Notes under the pieces: generated by a model
Databases searched by the model: none
What the model was told of the DNA's origin: nothing
Seen by the model: the letters and a program-made list of their open reading frames with translations, nothing else
NCBI RefSeq assembly: GCF_000150275.1
Contig: NW_002060947.1
Coordinates: 6,088,286-6,152,285, forward strand
From: Trichoplax adhaerens
Taxonomy: Eukaryota; Placozoa; Uniplacotomia; Trichoplacea; Trichoplacidae
Length of the DNA: 64,000 nucleotides
Reading direction: 5' to 3'
Shown here: positions 11,352-30,797 of the stretch, piece by piece
Layout: every line of letters begins with the position of its first letter
Numbering within the stretch: the stretch's first letter is position 1
Position numbers and translations under genes: made by a program

Positions 11352-14300
11352 AAAATTTTCGAAAATATAAAGTTGCTGTATAGCTTTGTGTTAAAATTTG
11401 ATTGAGATAGTCAACAGTACTTTCCTGTGCACGGCAGAGCTTTGATATTTTAATGGAAAATTAGACTACAGCATCACCCAAATAGATAATTGGCTTTTTT
11501 AACGAGTGAAAGAAGTTCCCAGCTCCGAAAACCATACTACACAGTCTTTCAAGGTTTCAGTAATAGCAAGCTTATAACGCTGCACATAGGTCATGCTGAG
11601 TTATCCACTCGATTAAAACTATATAATTTGAGAAATTCAAATTTGGCCAAGATAACTGAAAAGTAATTAAAATTGGCTAGCAAAGCGGATTGAACTCATA
11701 GTTAAAGTAGAGGAAGTCTACTGTTCTTCAAACTGTGTGATTGCGCCGCGACGAATAACGAATTCAGTTCGTGTATTTTTGTCATAGTGAAACTCGTCCA
11801 AAATTTCGCTCTATATGTTGTCTACGATAGTTCGAAACTGTCAGAGATTGATTTTAGAAGCGTTCACGTAGGGACTTGTTAAGAGAGCATCACTCAAGTC
11901 GCTGGTCACGTATCATTTACACATTTTTCATGGAAAAAATTTGCGAAAGATTTTCTGAGTTGTTTATAATAATTATTGACTGCCGAACCGATGGCAATGG
12001 GTGTATGAGAGGGAGATTCTACCTTAGAAAAATGTTAATGACTGATGCAGCCTAGCACTGCACAGACTGATAAATGGTCTGTAAAAAAAGGTTGAAAATT
12101 ATGAGCCATCATTACTAGTTTTCCTGTAAAGCTTACATGTCGCTCTTTCGAACATCGTACTTTATGTTGTAGTGAACTTTATTTCTGCTTGTGTTGGTGA
12201 AAGCGGGAGATTTTTCGCTATATAGCATACAGTGTGTGTAAGTAGCAGTTAATACTTATAGAACTAAAAGAAAATATGGCCTTCTAACAATATTTTATTG
12301 GATTCTGATGTAAATCATTTCAATAAACGCATTGCTTTACGATAATGTGACAAGGCACACGGTTCGACTCTAGTCCGGCTTCGAACCGAACTGTTGGGAC
12401 AGCTAGTTGAATGTGCAATTGGAACTAGTACACGTGTATTGCACTAATCCAGTTTTTATTAACTGTAAAAGTACTTTAGCAAATAAAATCTGCAGGTTAA
12501 TGTCTTACAGCAATACCATACACGGTTTAAAGTGAGCAAACATGAAATGAAATCCTTCGAGTGCATATGCAAAGGATTTATTTCACTGTGGACACTTGCT
12601 GTAAACCGTTACAAACTCGACTTTAAGAATTATGTAGCTAATTGCAATGTTCAACAACTACAGTACTATCACTACTAAAAATTTAATTCAATTATAGCTC
12701 CTCTCCAATTCCTAATTTACTGTACACTACTGTTAGATTTTTGGGTACCAATGCAATTCGCCAAGTGCTTAGCTGCTTCTTTTTGCCACTCTACAAAGAA
12801 TAAGCTTATAATGACAGTTCTATTATTATTAATAATCAGCACTGTAACTGTAAGAGCGCATGGAGGTAATCGTGGACTGATCATAATCTGAACGATCATA
12901 GCAGACTATTCGTATAATATGTTGTAGAGTTTAGTAGGCAAATTTCACACAACCTAATTCAGATCGTCTATTGAACCAATTATCGGCACATGGTTTGTTA
13001 TGCAGTCCGTATTAAGAGGTAAATATTTCATGGTCTTTGCCTGAGTACAATAGTTAACTGTTTGCAGAGTATCAGCACTAGTGACCTTTTCTCTACCTCT
13101 GCATTGAGTACTTAATCACGTAGTGGGAGATTTTCTACCTTGCAAATGCGTATTTGTGAACAGGAAAGAAGGTTACTGTAAGTCTGTAACCGAGCAATTT
13201 TGTAAGAGCTGCCCGCCGAAAGAGACGATTTTTCTTTGTGAAAAGCCCGAAAAGCTCCGTATTTAATGATGGTATCGCAAAACGGATGTGATCAAGATTA
13301 TACGCTCGTGATCAAAGGTTGGGTCTGCTATTAGACATGAATTAAAATGTTTCATTTGACCAGTAAGCGTTTGAGCTGTAATTCGATAATTGTTGTACTG
13401 TATATAATCACATTGAATCATAGTCGTTGTGATCCAATTTGACAACACTATCTTCAAGAGATCTAAAAACCAAATTAGGAAGACAAAATACGCCTGTAGG
13501 TTATGCAACTGACTGAAGTTCAATATCAATAGGGCAGCAAGATACTTTGATGAGCTGCACACATGAGACTGTATACGTAAAGGCTATATAAGAAGAATGT
13601 TTCTATTTCGTAGGCCTGATAGAAGTCTATTTCGAAATTAAAATGCAGTAGTCACAAGTGGCTCACAACTAATGCTCTTTTTGTGCATTTTAAATTCAAA
13701 GCGTTAAAGGAGGGTATAGGTATATCTGCCTAAAAATCGGTTACTATCTGGCGTTGACTGAGTAAATTAAATGACGTAATAATTAATCACTATCGAATTG
13801 TATTATAATTATAACTATAATTATCGACCAAACTTTAGAAGTCGTCATAAGCGTATAGCTAGCCATTGCCCGGGATTTAGGTAGATCTTGCCGTACGACA
13901 GTACGAGTTTAGTCGCATGAATGCTTTAACGTAGTCAGACAAATATAAATCCCCTTTAATATTGTCAATGTTGGTTTAATCTTTTACATTAAACGTTTGC
14001 AAGCAATCATAGATCGGAAACGTCCGCAAATGTAGGTTATAATTAGCTGTTTTATACGTAAAAATAATCAAGTCTCATAATTTATAATTGTGTGATTGAA
14101 TAATTCAGATTTGGATAAAATTATTAGTACAGTGCAAATTAATGTGAACTCATTACATATCAATTCTTTCGTGTTTCAGTAAATTACACCTCATTAATTA
14201 CAAAAATTAGCTGATTAATCATGAATGACCCCTTTTAAAACATCCTACAACAACTGCCATAAGCACTATTGCAATAGCTAGTAGTCATCAGTTAAATCAA

Positions 14301-14669
14301 ATACGAACTATAGATACTTTTATATCATTTAATCTAGTGTCAGTTGATTAATTTGCTTTGATTGAATGGCAAGTACATACAGTCTACAATTACATTTCCG
14401 TTACTGCTAGATTGCAACACGAACAGTGGATGGAGAGCTATAATCATGCTAGTATAGCTAGAGAATTTCGCTTTTTTAGCCGCTACACGAAGTGAATTAG
14501 CTTAACTAGAATTGTATCACTACTATACAATATATACCACATGCCAGCTCTGATTGAACATAAGTAAGCATATAGCTAATGATCCATTTGTGCGTTAATA
14601 ATGCTCCTTTAAGGTAAAGTAACTAAGTTTCAACTACGACTTATGTATTCATAGGATCTTTCTTTGATA
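11352..14669. other. 3.3-kb intergenic region, nothing recognised
   Basis: Frames at 12717-12899 and 13263-13562 (both -) have no family motif or exon-like borders. I found no tandem repeat, RNA gene or second histone gene. It may hold 3' UTR of MSH2 at its right end. Confidence 0.5.
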
Positions 14670-20692
<6,023 letters not shown>

Positions 20693-21580
20693 CTGATTAC
20701 GACATTGCAACATGCATCTACTTTATTTTCGAGCTACCATGAAACCAAAATCACTATTACCTAGAGTTAGTTGTTGAGTTGATGATGATGCCATAACGTT
20801 GAATTAGTGCAAAATCCTTATATAATTCTAATCTTCCTCCAGCAGCAAGTTGATAGGTGCAAGCTCCCAGGTGCAAGCTCTGGTAACCAGAAAGGTGCCG
20901 ATCGATCTTGTAAACACAACGTGGTTGAAACTTTGGCGCCAAATATTTGTGTACGGTACGGTACGGTAGTCCGTAGTCGGCAGCAAGGACAACTCTGCAC
21001 GGAGAAATCTCATACTGTATAGTGTACCGAATGACCGAATACAGTAACGACCCTAAAGGATCCAGGGCAGTGCCAGTACGGTACCAGTACCAGTACAATA
21101 ATAGAACTGTTTACAATTTGACGAGTGTAAAATCGGTAACAGAGCCCAAACCATACTCTGCATATAGCCCTACTGTATAAGGCTTTTGAAAGACCAATGC
21201 AGTTAAGCTTCAGCAGCAGCTCGAGCTCTCTCCTCCAGCCTCAAAATATCCAAAACATGGAGGAATTAAAGCTGTATATAGGCTAAGCTGGCAATGAACG
21301 ACAAGGATGAACTAGTTACAGTCCAATATGGATGGCAGTAGCCGATTTATCAGGTAGAAATGATTGCAACTTAAGTGATATGCCACAGAGACTCTAGTCA
21401 GAGAGAGTGGAAGGATTGGTTTGCTTGCTTTCGATGCAATCGTGTCCTTGTAGCAGAGGATGCAAAGTACAACTTTCGATCATTCTCTTACTCTTTTGCT
21501 AGCAAAAACTTGTAAAAGAGTTATTTCGAAACCTGTTGAGTTTTAGCATTGATTAAATTAATATTTACTGCAGCCTAAGG
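20693..21580. promoter_or_regulatory. Divergent MSH2/FANCF intergenic region
   Basis: About 0.9 kb separates the first recognised MSH2 exon from the FANCF start. It should contain the MSH2 initiation exon and both promoters. GTACGGTACGGTACGGTAG lies near 20951 and GTACCAGTACCAGTAC near 21080. Overlapping short frames at 20757-21098 on both strands reflect local higher GC and are not supported as genes. No TATA box was identified. Confidence 0.55.
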
Positions 21581-23840
21581 ATGGAATACTTGCTGGATAA
21601 ATTTTCATCCTTTTGGAATATACTTGAAGCAAGTCGAAGCAGAAAAGTAGCCAAATGGGACGAAACGAGCCTTAGCCATGCAATTCAATGGTCTCAATAT
21701 ATTGAAGAGGTTCGTGACTGCAATAGTACTTTAGGCATGGCCATGGAATGAGACCATGATGAACTTACATCATGTCGAATTTCTTAATATCATCTATACG
21801 ATTTCTACTCTAGGTATGCAATCACTTAAGGTCGAAACCAAATCGACCTAAAATCAACCAGCAGTTGTTTATACGTTATAGCAACAATCATCTCCAAGAG
21901 ACAGAACCCGAATCAATGGTCTTACCATCGATCGAACATTTTTGCAATGCAGAATTGATGCTATTAAAGGTAAATGTTGTTGATAATAAGGCGTGAATCA
22001 ACGAAAATGAAATATTTTACATCTACTATTTTCTATAATTGACATTGAATAATTGGCGTTGATTGACCAATTCTTCAAACTGTCTCATTGGAGTAAAAAT
22101 ACCGTTTAGCTCTGACAGTATTTAGAATAATATCCGATGACAGCCTGTAGCGTCCATGGAAATGTTTACTGTATTTCATTTTAACATTCATCGCATGACC
22201 TAAGCAGTAACTTGGTGTTTTACTTTATGCAGAGGCTACTGGGAAACGAAAATTTAACCTTAGAATTATTCCAGTTTCTATTGGAACGGTACTTGCTCAA
22301 TAACGGGTCGCAAGATAAAGTTGAAAGTGTCGTCAAGGTAACATTAGTTGAATGATAGTATTGATTATTAAAAAAGAAATAGCCGAAACTGGTTCTATGT
22401 AGCCTTATCTTATAATAGCAAACTTAGCTTGCCAATGATAACTACATTGCTTAAATATTTATTATAGCTGTATTGAAAGAGAAATCTTCAATTTAAGCAC
22501 GGAGAGGCAGACTTTCCCTTAACGTTAATGTATCTTTTGCAGATCATTTCTGAAAAATGTGTAAATAATGCACTGCTTGAGGTTGCAAGCAAAATCGATG
22601 CTATGATTTCCGAGAACTCTATCCATGGTTAGTGACAATATCTTACTTAGTAATTAATTTACATTGACAAAGCCTATGATGGTACTAGTCCATGTATAAC
22701 AGTTTTACTTTGATGATAGGTATGAAGGAATTTTCTGACACGTCTTTATTGAAAGTGACTATAGAACAGAATGCAAAAGTATTAAATCAATACATTGAAT
22801 ATGATACAAATCACTCAATCACTTCTCGGTAATTACAGCTATGAATGAATTATAATGTACATTTATCATTATAGATTTCCGCCCCAGTTAACTTACAGGC
22901 ACGACTATAATCTAATTGTTATGCATATTTTTACTAGGGAAATCTTTCTACTCAAGAAGAAAGCATTATTCCATTTAACTACTAAAAACACTGGAATAGT
23001 ATGTATCTGAATATCGGTCATGAAAATTACAGCTTTTAAATTTTGATAGAAAGGAGATGCTCTTGCACTCACGTCGAACTCTAGATCTTGCTGAACTAAT
23101 TTGCTTTAGCAAGACGTAATTAATTTATAACCCAGCTGTGTACTTTTGAGGTGTGAACTAATATAAACTATGTCATTGAAATGATGCTATTAATTATTAT
23201 TCTTTTCGTCACGATATGATCTTTGGTAGGCTACTATCACGACAGCACTACTACAACGATACGAATGTAAATCGGAATCAGATGCTGATCCATGTGTCCA
23301 AATTTTAACTGAATTTTTAATAGAATATTATAGTGACGGCTTGCAGCCTGGCGCTGTAAATGCTATGCCAAATGGTGAGTAGAAGAGATGTTGCTAACGT
23401 TATAAAATCGAACTTCCATTATAGAAGTTAAACATAGAAACAGATTGAACTCCTAAAGTCTTGTGCTAACTCGACTGTGTTTGATTAATATTCAAGAATC
23501 AATTCGACAAGCCCTTCCGGATAGACACAGGGAACTCCTTATGCTTTCCCCTGTAAAGTTGGCAAAGCTTGCAAGTTACTGTTGTCAATTTTTCGTTGTC
23601 TACATTAGAATTCTATCCAAGTTTGCTTGTGATCAACAGCCTGACAATAATAGTCCTTCAAGGAATGAAGGACAACAATTGGCTATAAATCACTTTCAAC
23701 AGCTACTAAAAGGGCCCAATAATGTGACCAATCCTGTAAAGCAAGTCTTGACATGTTTACATCATCATGGGATAAATTATAATTTAGCATTGGATGATTT
23801 ACACAAAGATGTCCTAATAAATCCTATGACTAGTTTTTAA
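21581..23840 (+). CDS. FANCF: Fanconi anaemia group F protein homologue, eight exons
   Basis: FANCF is an adaptor of the Fanconi core complex, linking FANCA/FANCG with FANCC/FANCE for FANCD2-I ubiquitination at DNA crosslinks. Phase-consistent exons: 21581-21709, 21814-21969, 22233-22337, 22543-22627, 22720-22828, 22938-22998, 23230-23374 and 23497-23840. They total 377 codons plus stop, against 374 residues in human. The N-terminus MEYLLDKF..VAKWDETSLSHAIQWSQY aligns with human MESLLQHL..VSTWDPATVRRALQWARY. FCNAELMLLKRLLGNENLTL aligns with GHCDVLLSLRLLENRALGDA. The C-terminal exon gives ALPDRHRELLMLSPVKLAKL and NPVKQVLTCLHHHG, matching human ALPAGLLTLVTSRHPALSP and PLKDKVLTALETC in order. 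The protein is helical, with no catalytic motif, as expected. The middle exons are poorly conserved. Similarity is by eye, but colinear over the full length. Confidence 0.88.
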
Positions 23841-24279
23841 TGTGGCGATAAATTTTAAATATTGACAGCACGATGCAAAACTGTTTATCAATATTATTAC
23901 AGTGATAGGGCTTATAAAATTTATTTTTTTAAATCATTAGGGTTCTAAAATTTTAGTTTGTCGTATGAAAAATTCTTGAATCTCAAGCTTTATCCAGTAT
24001 TGCTAAAGCTACTTGTATAATAATATCAAATTATCCTCTGCTTTACTGTCCATTATGATTATAGGAATACCGTTGATAGTCCTGTTATCATTTTTTTTAT
24101 TTTTTTAATCCAATAAACCAAATATCAACCTATTACCAGTAAAATTTGGATTTGAAAACCCCTTGGTATCTATTCTGAAGTAATATATGTTGTAAAATTT
24201 TGTTGGCAAATCGATTCCTATGAATCAGCTTATCAAAATTAAGCAAACATGCATCGACTAGTTACTCATTGTAATGAGT
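23841..24279. other. FANCF 3' flank, nothing else recognised
   Basis: AT-rich sequence with a poly-T stretch near 24090 and AATAAA near 24112, probably the FANCF 3' UTR and its end. Confidence 0.4.
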
Positions 24280-25865
24280 GAAAATGTTTTCGTAGACCGT
24301 GGTCGAGAACGAATACCTGCCCTTCTCAAAATTAAAATTGAAGTCATTTATATCTTTAGTTTATCCTTATTACTAGTCACCTAATGGGCTTTTTGCTTAA
24401 TATAGAATTTGAAGTAAAATTACAGTTAGTTAAGCCACTGCAAGACGGAGTCCGTATGTAGAAGTATTAGTACACATTGTAGCTAGTGAAAATTTTTTCG
24501 TAAGCTGCAGTCGACAATAACCATCAATCTTCCTCACATACTGTACGAAAATTTGCCATCGATCTTGTAAGCTTATTTCCAGTTCACTTCGGCAAGTGAT
24601 CGACGTATTAGTATTGATTGATGCACATAAGCATATAGGTAGTTAGGCACACATTACAGCTACGCCGTGGAAAAACATTTTCGTAAACTGCAATCGAGAA
24701 CGAAAGCCAGTATCTCTAAAATGAGTCATTTATTTTACCAGTTTTGAGCTTGCTTTTAATTTAAGCGATAGGTATTTTGGTTAATATAGAATTTGGAGTA
24801 AATTGCAGTCTGGTCAATGCACTGCAATACAGTCTATAAGAATATCAGTACACATTGCAGCCAGTGAAAATTATTCGTAGGCTGCAGTCTCGAACGAATA
24901 CCAGTATTCGTTTGGAAAAAATGAGTTATTTATTTATTTTATTTCGTGAGCCACTTAAACTTATGACTAGTTGAAATAATGAATATTTTACTTGATCTGC
25001 GACGTAGACGTACGCACAGGATCTGGAGTAAAATTATAGGTTTGTCAAGCCACTGCAAATTGTCTGCAATAGAGTATATGGGAATGTCAGTATACTGAAC
25101 ATTGCCGCAAGTGAAACTATTTTTGTAGGTTGCAGTCCAAAATGAATGTCAGTATGTTGTAAAAAATAGTAAGTTATTTATTTTCGAGTTGAGGTTTTAC
25201 TTTATCTAGTTTATTTTATTGGCCTTAAGCTTACGACTAGTTCAACTAAAAGGTATTTTGCTTATGGTAGGATTTGAAGTCAAAATTCCAGTTGGTCAAG
25301 CCACTGCAATACAGTATATGGAAAACATTGTAGCAAGCGAAGCTATTTTTGTAGGCTGCAGTCCAAAATGAATGTCAGTATGTTGTAAGAAATAGTAAGT
25401 TATTTATTTTCGAGTTGGGGTTTTACTTTATCTAGTTTATTTTATTGGCCTTAAGCTTATGTCTAGTTCAACTAACAGGTATTTTGCTTAAGGTAGGATT
25501 TGAAGTCCAAATGCCCGTTGGTCAAGCCACTGCAAATTGTCTGCACATACAGTATATGGGAATATCAGTATACTGAACATTGCCGTAAGCGAAGCTATTT
25601 TTGTAGGTTGCAATCCAAAATGAATGTCAGTATGTTGTAAAAGAAAATAAGTTTTATATTTTCGGGTTGGGGTTTTACTTTATCTAGTTTATTTTATTGG
25701 CCTTAAGCTTATGACAAGTTCAACTAACAGGTATTTTGCTTAAGGCAGGATTTGAAGTCCAAATTCCCGTTGGTCAAGCCACTGCAATACCGATATAGGG
25801 GAATGTCAGTATATATCGCAGCCAGTGAAAATTTTTTCCTAGGCTACGATAGAAAAAGAATACTA
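24280..25865. repeat. Degenerate tandem array, ~185-255-bp units, about 8 copies
   Basis: The recurring segment TTTTGTAGGCTGCAGTC-AAAATGAATGTCAGTATG or its variants recurs near 24287, 24492, 24676, 24867, 25119, 25347, 25600 and 25838. Between copies are AAGTTATTTATTTTCGAGTT, TTTATTGGCCTTAAGCTTAT, CAGGTATTTTGCTTAAGG and GGTCAAGCCACTGCAA. The last four units are much closer to each other than the first four, so the array seems to grow from its right side. It has no coding capacity. Confidence 0.85.
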
Positions 25866-26206
25866 ATTTATCTCCCATATGAAGAGTAAAAGTCAAAAAT
25901 TATCTTGTTAAAGCCTTCCACTGGTTTTCCATTTCACCAAGCGGTCGACATTTTGGGGGTACATTGTACCTAGTCAAGCAGTTGGAGGACGTCCGGTAGT
26001 CTGTTACCGTTGCTTACTCCACCCAGTCTACCCACTGGTACCGTACAAGGTTTCCAAGGTGCTCTCCCCATACTACAGGCAACAGTGGAGTCTAAGTCAA
26101 GTCAACATCCGCTTGTTGGCCATCTGGCTGGGGCAGTAGTTAAGGAAAAGAACCAGTTGGCGGCGACCTGACTATTTCCACAGCAGTTGCACATTGGTGG
26201 CTAGGC

Positions 26207-26251
26207 AAAGTTGTTGAAAAGTTGTTGAAAAGTTGTTGAAAAGTTGTTAAG
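26207..26251. repeat. Short tandem repeat GTTGTTGAAAA, four copies
   Basis: Four direct copies of an 11-bp unit (AGTTGTTGAAA) lie about 45 bp upstream of the ZMPSTE24 start codon, in its 5' UTR or promoter. Confidence 0.8.
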
Positions 26252-26293
26252 TTTTTCAGCCGTCAAAGAGGGAACTTGGAGAGAATATCGACA

Positions 26294-29200
26294 ATGGAAG
26301 CCGTGACATTATCCGAATTTTTATCCAGTATTAACATCTTAGCCGTTACTTTAACGCTGTCATGGCTGGTGATGCTGTGGGATATGTATTTAGCGAGCAG
26401 ACAGGTAAGAATGAATGGACGTTGATGAGTTAATGAATCAAAATAAGCCATTTTTTCCTCCCTTGCTGATGAGTTAACATTACACTATCAATGCATTTCA
26501 AATTGGCCAAGATTTGGGCATTAGCCTTCTCTTTTTCCATGTCACTTTTAATGAGCTTATTGTATTCAAAATGGCGTTAATTGAATGTATGGGAAAAATT
26601 GTCCATACAGCAAATGATGATGAAAGTCCTTTTCAATATTAGTTCTTCTGTATTTTTCATACTTCAAGATGGATGAATGAATCGTGCTGTAGGATAGTCC
26701 ATGGATACAGTAACGACTTGTCAATATCGTATGCATGCATGTTATTCTAATTTTGAAACCCCTATTCTAGCCTTTATGAAAGGGTCTTATGCTGGTAAGA
26801 ATGCTATTTCATTCCTTGATATCGCTCACGATTAACTTCTTCATATACTCACGCAACGCATCCTTTTCGATCATGACTTCAAGAGATCATAGAGGATATA
26901 CTGTACAATAGATCAATTTCGACTGATATTAACAGTGTAAAAGATGGCTTCTCTCCACGCATTATGCATCAAGTTAATACTATTGCGATATTTTGAAGGT
27001 TCCCAGCCGATAATGATACAGTATATTACAGCTACTGAGGAATATCGACAAGCATTGTTGTATTGAATATGTGGAGTCAAGATATCTTTAAACCATGAAA
27101 TGCCTTCTACCATTCCAAAACTAATGCTATATTATATGACACATTTTGCAAAACAGAGACGTGTTACACTCAATACTAGACGTGTTCCTGCCGATTTAAG
27201 AGAAATGATCTCGACAGAAGTATTTGAGAAATCCAGACGTTACAGCTTGGATAAAAGTAGCTTTGGATTCTATAAAACGCTCTACTCTCAGATAGAAATG
27301 ACGGTAAGTGCAAATATCATTTCTTGCTGTCAATCAATATGGCGTAATTGGACGAAATTAAAAAATGATATTATATTTCTCTCAGTTATTTCTATACTAT
27401 GGTATCTTGCCTTACGTATGGGAATACTCGGTCGATTTATGCATTCGGTATGATTTCGATGTTACGAGCGAAGTAAGTACATACAATGAAAGAGGAAATG
27501 CGTTATAGTGGTAGAGTAATTTTTTTTAAATTAACATTTAGTAATATTCCCCTAATTGATTTATTCAATACAATTGTTTGATCCAATCCCGACGGCATTA
27601 TCCCAAGATGGATCAGTTATGACATAATATTATGATGGATAACGGCTCAAATGGGTACTCTGCATAATACCACTACGGTACTATCACTTGAATTAGGGGA
27701 GTGATGACTGATAGAAATGGTATTTGTAAATATGGAAGTATGTTTGGCTAAAAACGAAAGCGTACTGTACACTGACTCATAGAATGGAGTTAGTGTACAA
27801 TCGTTTGTCAAGAAACATTAGCATAAATATACACGATGCAGTAGCCTTTAGTACCATGATTGCAAATACTTCTTAACGCTTTTAAAATATATTCGAGTAT
27901 ATCTTACCACAGTTACTTTTACTTATAATAAATGTAGCCGATAGTACGATCTAAAAATATGACATAGAATTTTGAAGATTACGTTGACGTGATATTATTA
28001 GCAATGGTCGTATTCATAACGGCATGCCAAGTAATACCGAAATGATTAAAATCACTAGTTGACATAAATGACTTAATGTTGTCTGGATTCTAACAGTAAA
28101 TAAAATAATCTATTGCTTATTTACAGATTTGGCCATCGTTAGTCTTCACTACACTACTCTCCTTGTGGTCTCTTGTTATTGGTCAGCCGTGGTCTCTTTA
28201 CCATACATTTGTTTTGGAAGAAAAATACGGTTTCAATAAACAGGTTGATAAACCTAGCGATCCTATTGCTTGCGCGGAGTAAAAGCTTGCGTAGATTGAG
28301 CCTGGTTACTACATTTAGATAAGACTACATTGATTGTTTGAACTTATACATACGTATATTTAGATAAGTAATAATACTGTCTTAAAAAAATAGAAATAGG
28401 GTATACTATAATTATAATTAAATGTCGTGATGATTGCTTTTTCTTTCATGTATAATCTAAATCCCATCCTGGTATGACAGACCCTACGTTTCTACATTAA
28501 AGATACTCTGAAGAAACTTGTCCTCACTTTGGTACTATCATATATTGTCGTAGCCGTTTTAATATATATCATTATGAATGGAGGCGATTACTTTTTTATA
28601 TATGCCTGGTTGTTTGTTTTTCTCTTTTCTATGGTAAGTAGTTCACTGTCGATATTGGAAAAGCATTTAACATAGAGCTAGTTAATTTACAATGGCTCTA
28701 TTGTATATAGCACGCATGTAATTTAACTCTTCATTTCATTGGATAGTAGTTAAACCAGAATGAAAAGATAGAACCAGTCTTACTAAAATGATATCGAAAT
28801 CGTTCAAGCTGTACATATCAGCCAGCATATTTATCGAATGTTTTTCTTCTTGTATAGTTTATTGTATTTATATACGCGGATTTTATCGCTCCGTTATTCG
28901 ACAAATTCACTCCTTTGCCGGATGGAGAATTAAAGACTGCTATCGAAGCATTAGCTTCTAGTGTCAACTTTCCATTAAAGAAATTATTTGTCGTAGAAGG
29001 ATCAGTCCGATCAGCCCATAGCAATGCGTACTTCTATGGATTCTATAAGAACAAGCGAGTTGTACTGTTTGATACCTTATTAGAAGATAATCCATTAACG
29101 CAAAAAGAAAAAGAATCAGAAAACACTGATGACCAAAAAAGTGACATAGCAGCTGAGACAACCAAGGAAGAATCAGTTGAGGTACTTTAGATTCTTGAAT

Positions 29201-30009
29201 GATGCCAATTTCAAGATGTAATTGTTTCTAAAGAACAATTTTAATGTGTCCCCTGCATTTAGCAAAAAAGCAAAGAAAGTGATAAAAACTGGCATAAAAA
29301 TCAGATCAAAGGTTGCACAAATGATGAAGTTGTTGCTATTTTATCACATGAACTCGGCCATTGGAAATTTAATCATAATTTGAAGAATATTGTGTTAGCC
29401 CAAGTAAGACCCCTTTTTGGTGATATTGCTATGAAATTATGATCATGATTATTCTTAAAATTTATTTACTTACCATTGTTGGTGTTATTTCCTTCAATAG
29501 ATTAATATCTTCATATGTTTCTATGGATTAAATTTGTTAATCAAAGAGAATGCCATTTATACATCCTTCGGTTTCAGTAGTCAGCCAGTGCTAATAGGTC
29601 TCATCATCGTTTTTGAGTATATTTATGCAATCTATAACGAGGTAATGCTTTAACACTGACTCAATGCTATTGCCACTTTATCAGCGGATTATTAATAAAG
29701 TCCTTTTGAGTTAACTATGAAATCAAATACTGTCGGTAGCGTTACTAACATTTTGTAATTTTTTTCTTTTTGTCGCAGGTTTTTGGATTTTTTATGACTG
29801 CTCTCGGTCGAAAATTTGAATTCGAAGCTGATCGTTATGCCAAAGAAATGGGAAAAGCTAATTTACTTTCAGTCGGTCTTATTAAACTACATGAAGATAA
29901 TTTATCATTTCCAGTTGTTGATAGGCTGTATTCTGCATTTAATTATTCGCATCCACCACTATTAGAAAGGCTAAAGGAGCTACGAAAAAGCTCCAAAAAA
30001 TCCGACTAA
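26294..30009 (+). CDS. ZMPSTE24: CAAX prenyl protease 1 (Ste24/FACE1), nine exons
   Basis: This ER/inner nuclear membrane zinc metalloprotease removes the -AAX tripeptide from prenylated proteins and, in vertebrates, cleaves prelamin A. Exons: 26294-26404, 27157-27303, 27386-27472, 28127-28243, 28481-28633, 28858-29181, 29263-29403, 29501-29641 and 29779-30009. They total 483 codons plus stop (human 475). Conserved blocks include ETFEKSR-like [69 protein letters not shown], the zinc site [16 protein letters not shown] (HExxH) in exon 7, and the third-ligand region [17 protein letters not shown] in exon 9. Several membrane segments are visible, as expected. The acidic loop before the HExxH exon is lengthened by [11 protein letters not shown]. 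The gene converges on ZC4H2. Confidence 0.97.
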
Positions 30010-30797
30010 CGTTGCTTACTCCATTGCAAATTATCTGATACCATTTACTCTAACAACTTGCAGTTGTTTAATGGTTGAAGTCAATATTGCTCTGATCAGA
30101 TTTTCTATTGTTATGGCTAGAGAACTTAAAAACAGTAATAAATTAGATATCTAATGGTTCCTAATTTACAAATATGATACTTTGTTGTATTTACTGGATA
30201 TTTATTATTTTCAGCCACAAATTAATGTCTATCCGTTTCTTGTAATTTAGCTAATAAATTTTTTCATTTGACTTTATTATGTTCATTTATGACTTTAGCA
30301 ATGTAGATGGAATAAAATAGCTCTGTGCCATTCTGTATTATCTAAAGTTTACAAACTGGTTGAAAATTGATCTCCATTTATTTTCATTGGAATCGAGTAA
30401 GGATTATAACCGATTCTGAAATCATCATAGCAATGAAATGCTTGATAGATGGGACTAGGACTAATTTAAGAAAGCAGTTTTAATCTTGAATCCTATCATA
30501 ACTTATAGTTGAAATATTAAATAAATAAATATGTTGTAATGATGCGGTGATATATCGTACCGTTAATAGACATTTAGAATATAAATTATTTGAAACAGAA
30601 AAAAAAACACTTAAAACAATATCGTAAAAAAGTTAGTTGTTTTGCAATTGCACTCTCAATACTATAGCTCAAACTGTATTCTACAACAAGTACAAGAAAT
30701 TCAATGCGCTTAATTTCAAAAATAACCTTTAAAATTACTATCCCCTTCATTTTAAAATGAAGTAGACCGTAGCAGTCGCTAGACTGTTGGTCCAAAT
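30010..30797. other. Convergent ZMPSTE24/ZC4H2 3' region
   Basis: AT-rich 0.8 kb between two converging genes. AATAAA-like signals occur near 30310 and 30520. The minus-strand frame 30586-30795 is low complexity and unsupported. No repeat or RNA gene seen. Confidence 0.5.

Noticed and set aside
20757-21098. 113-codon minus-strand ORF and overlapping frames between MSH2 and FANCF
   Set aside because: Four overlapping frames share the same GTAC-rich, locally GC-richer DNA, without motif or consistent splice sites.
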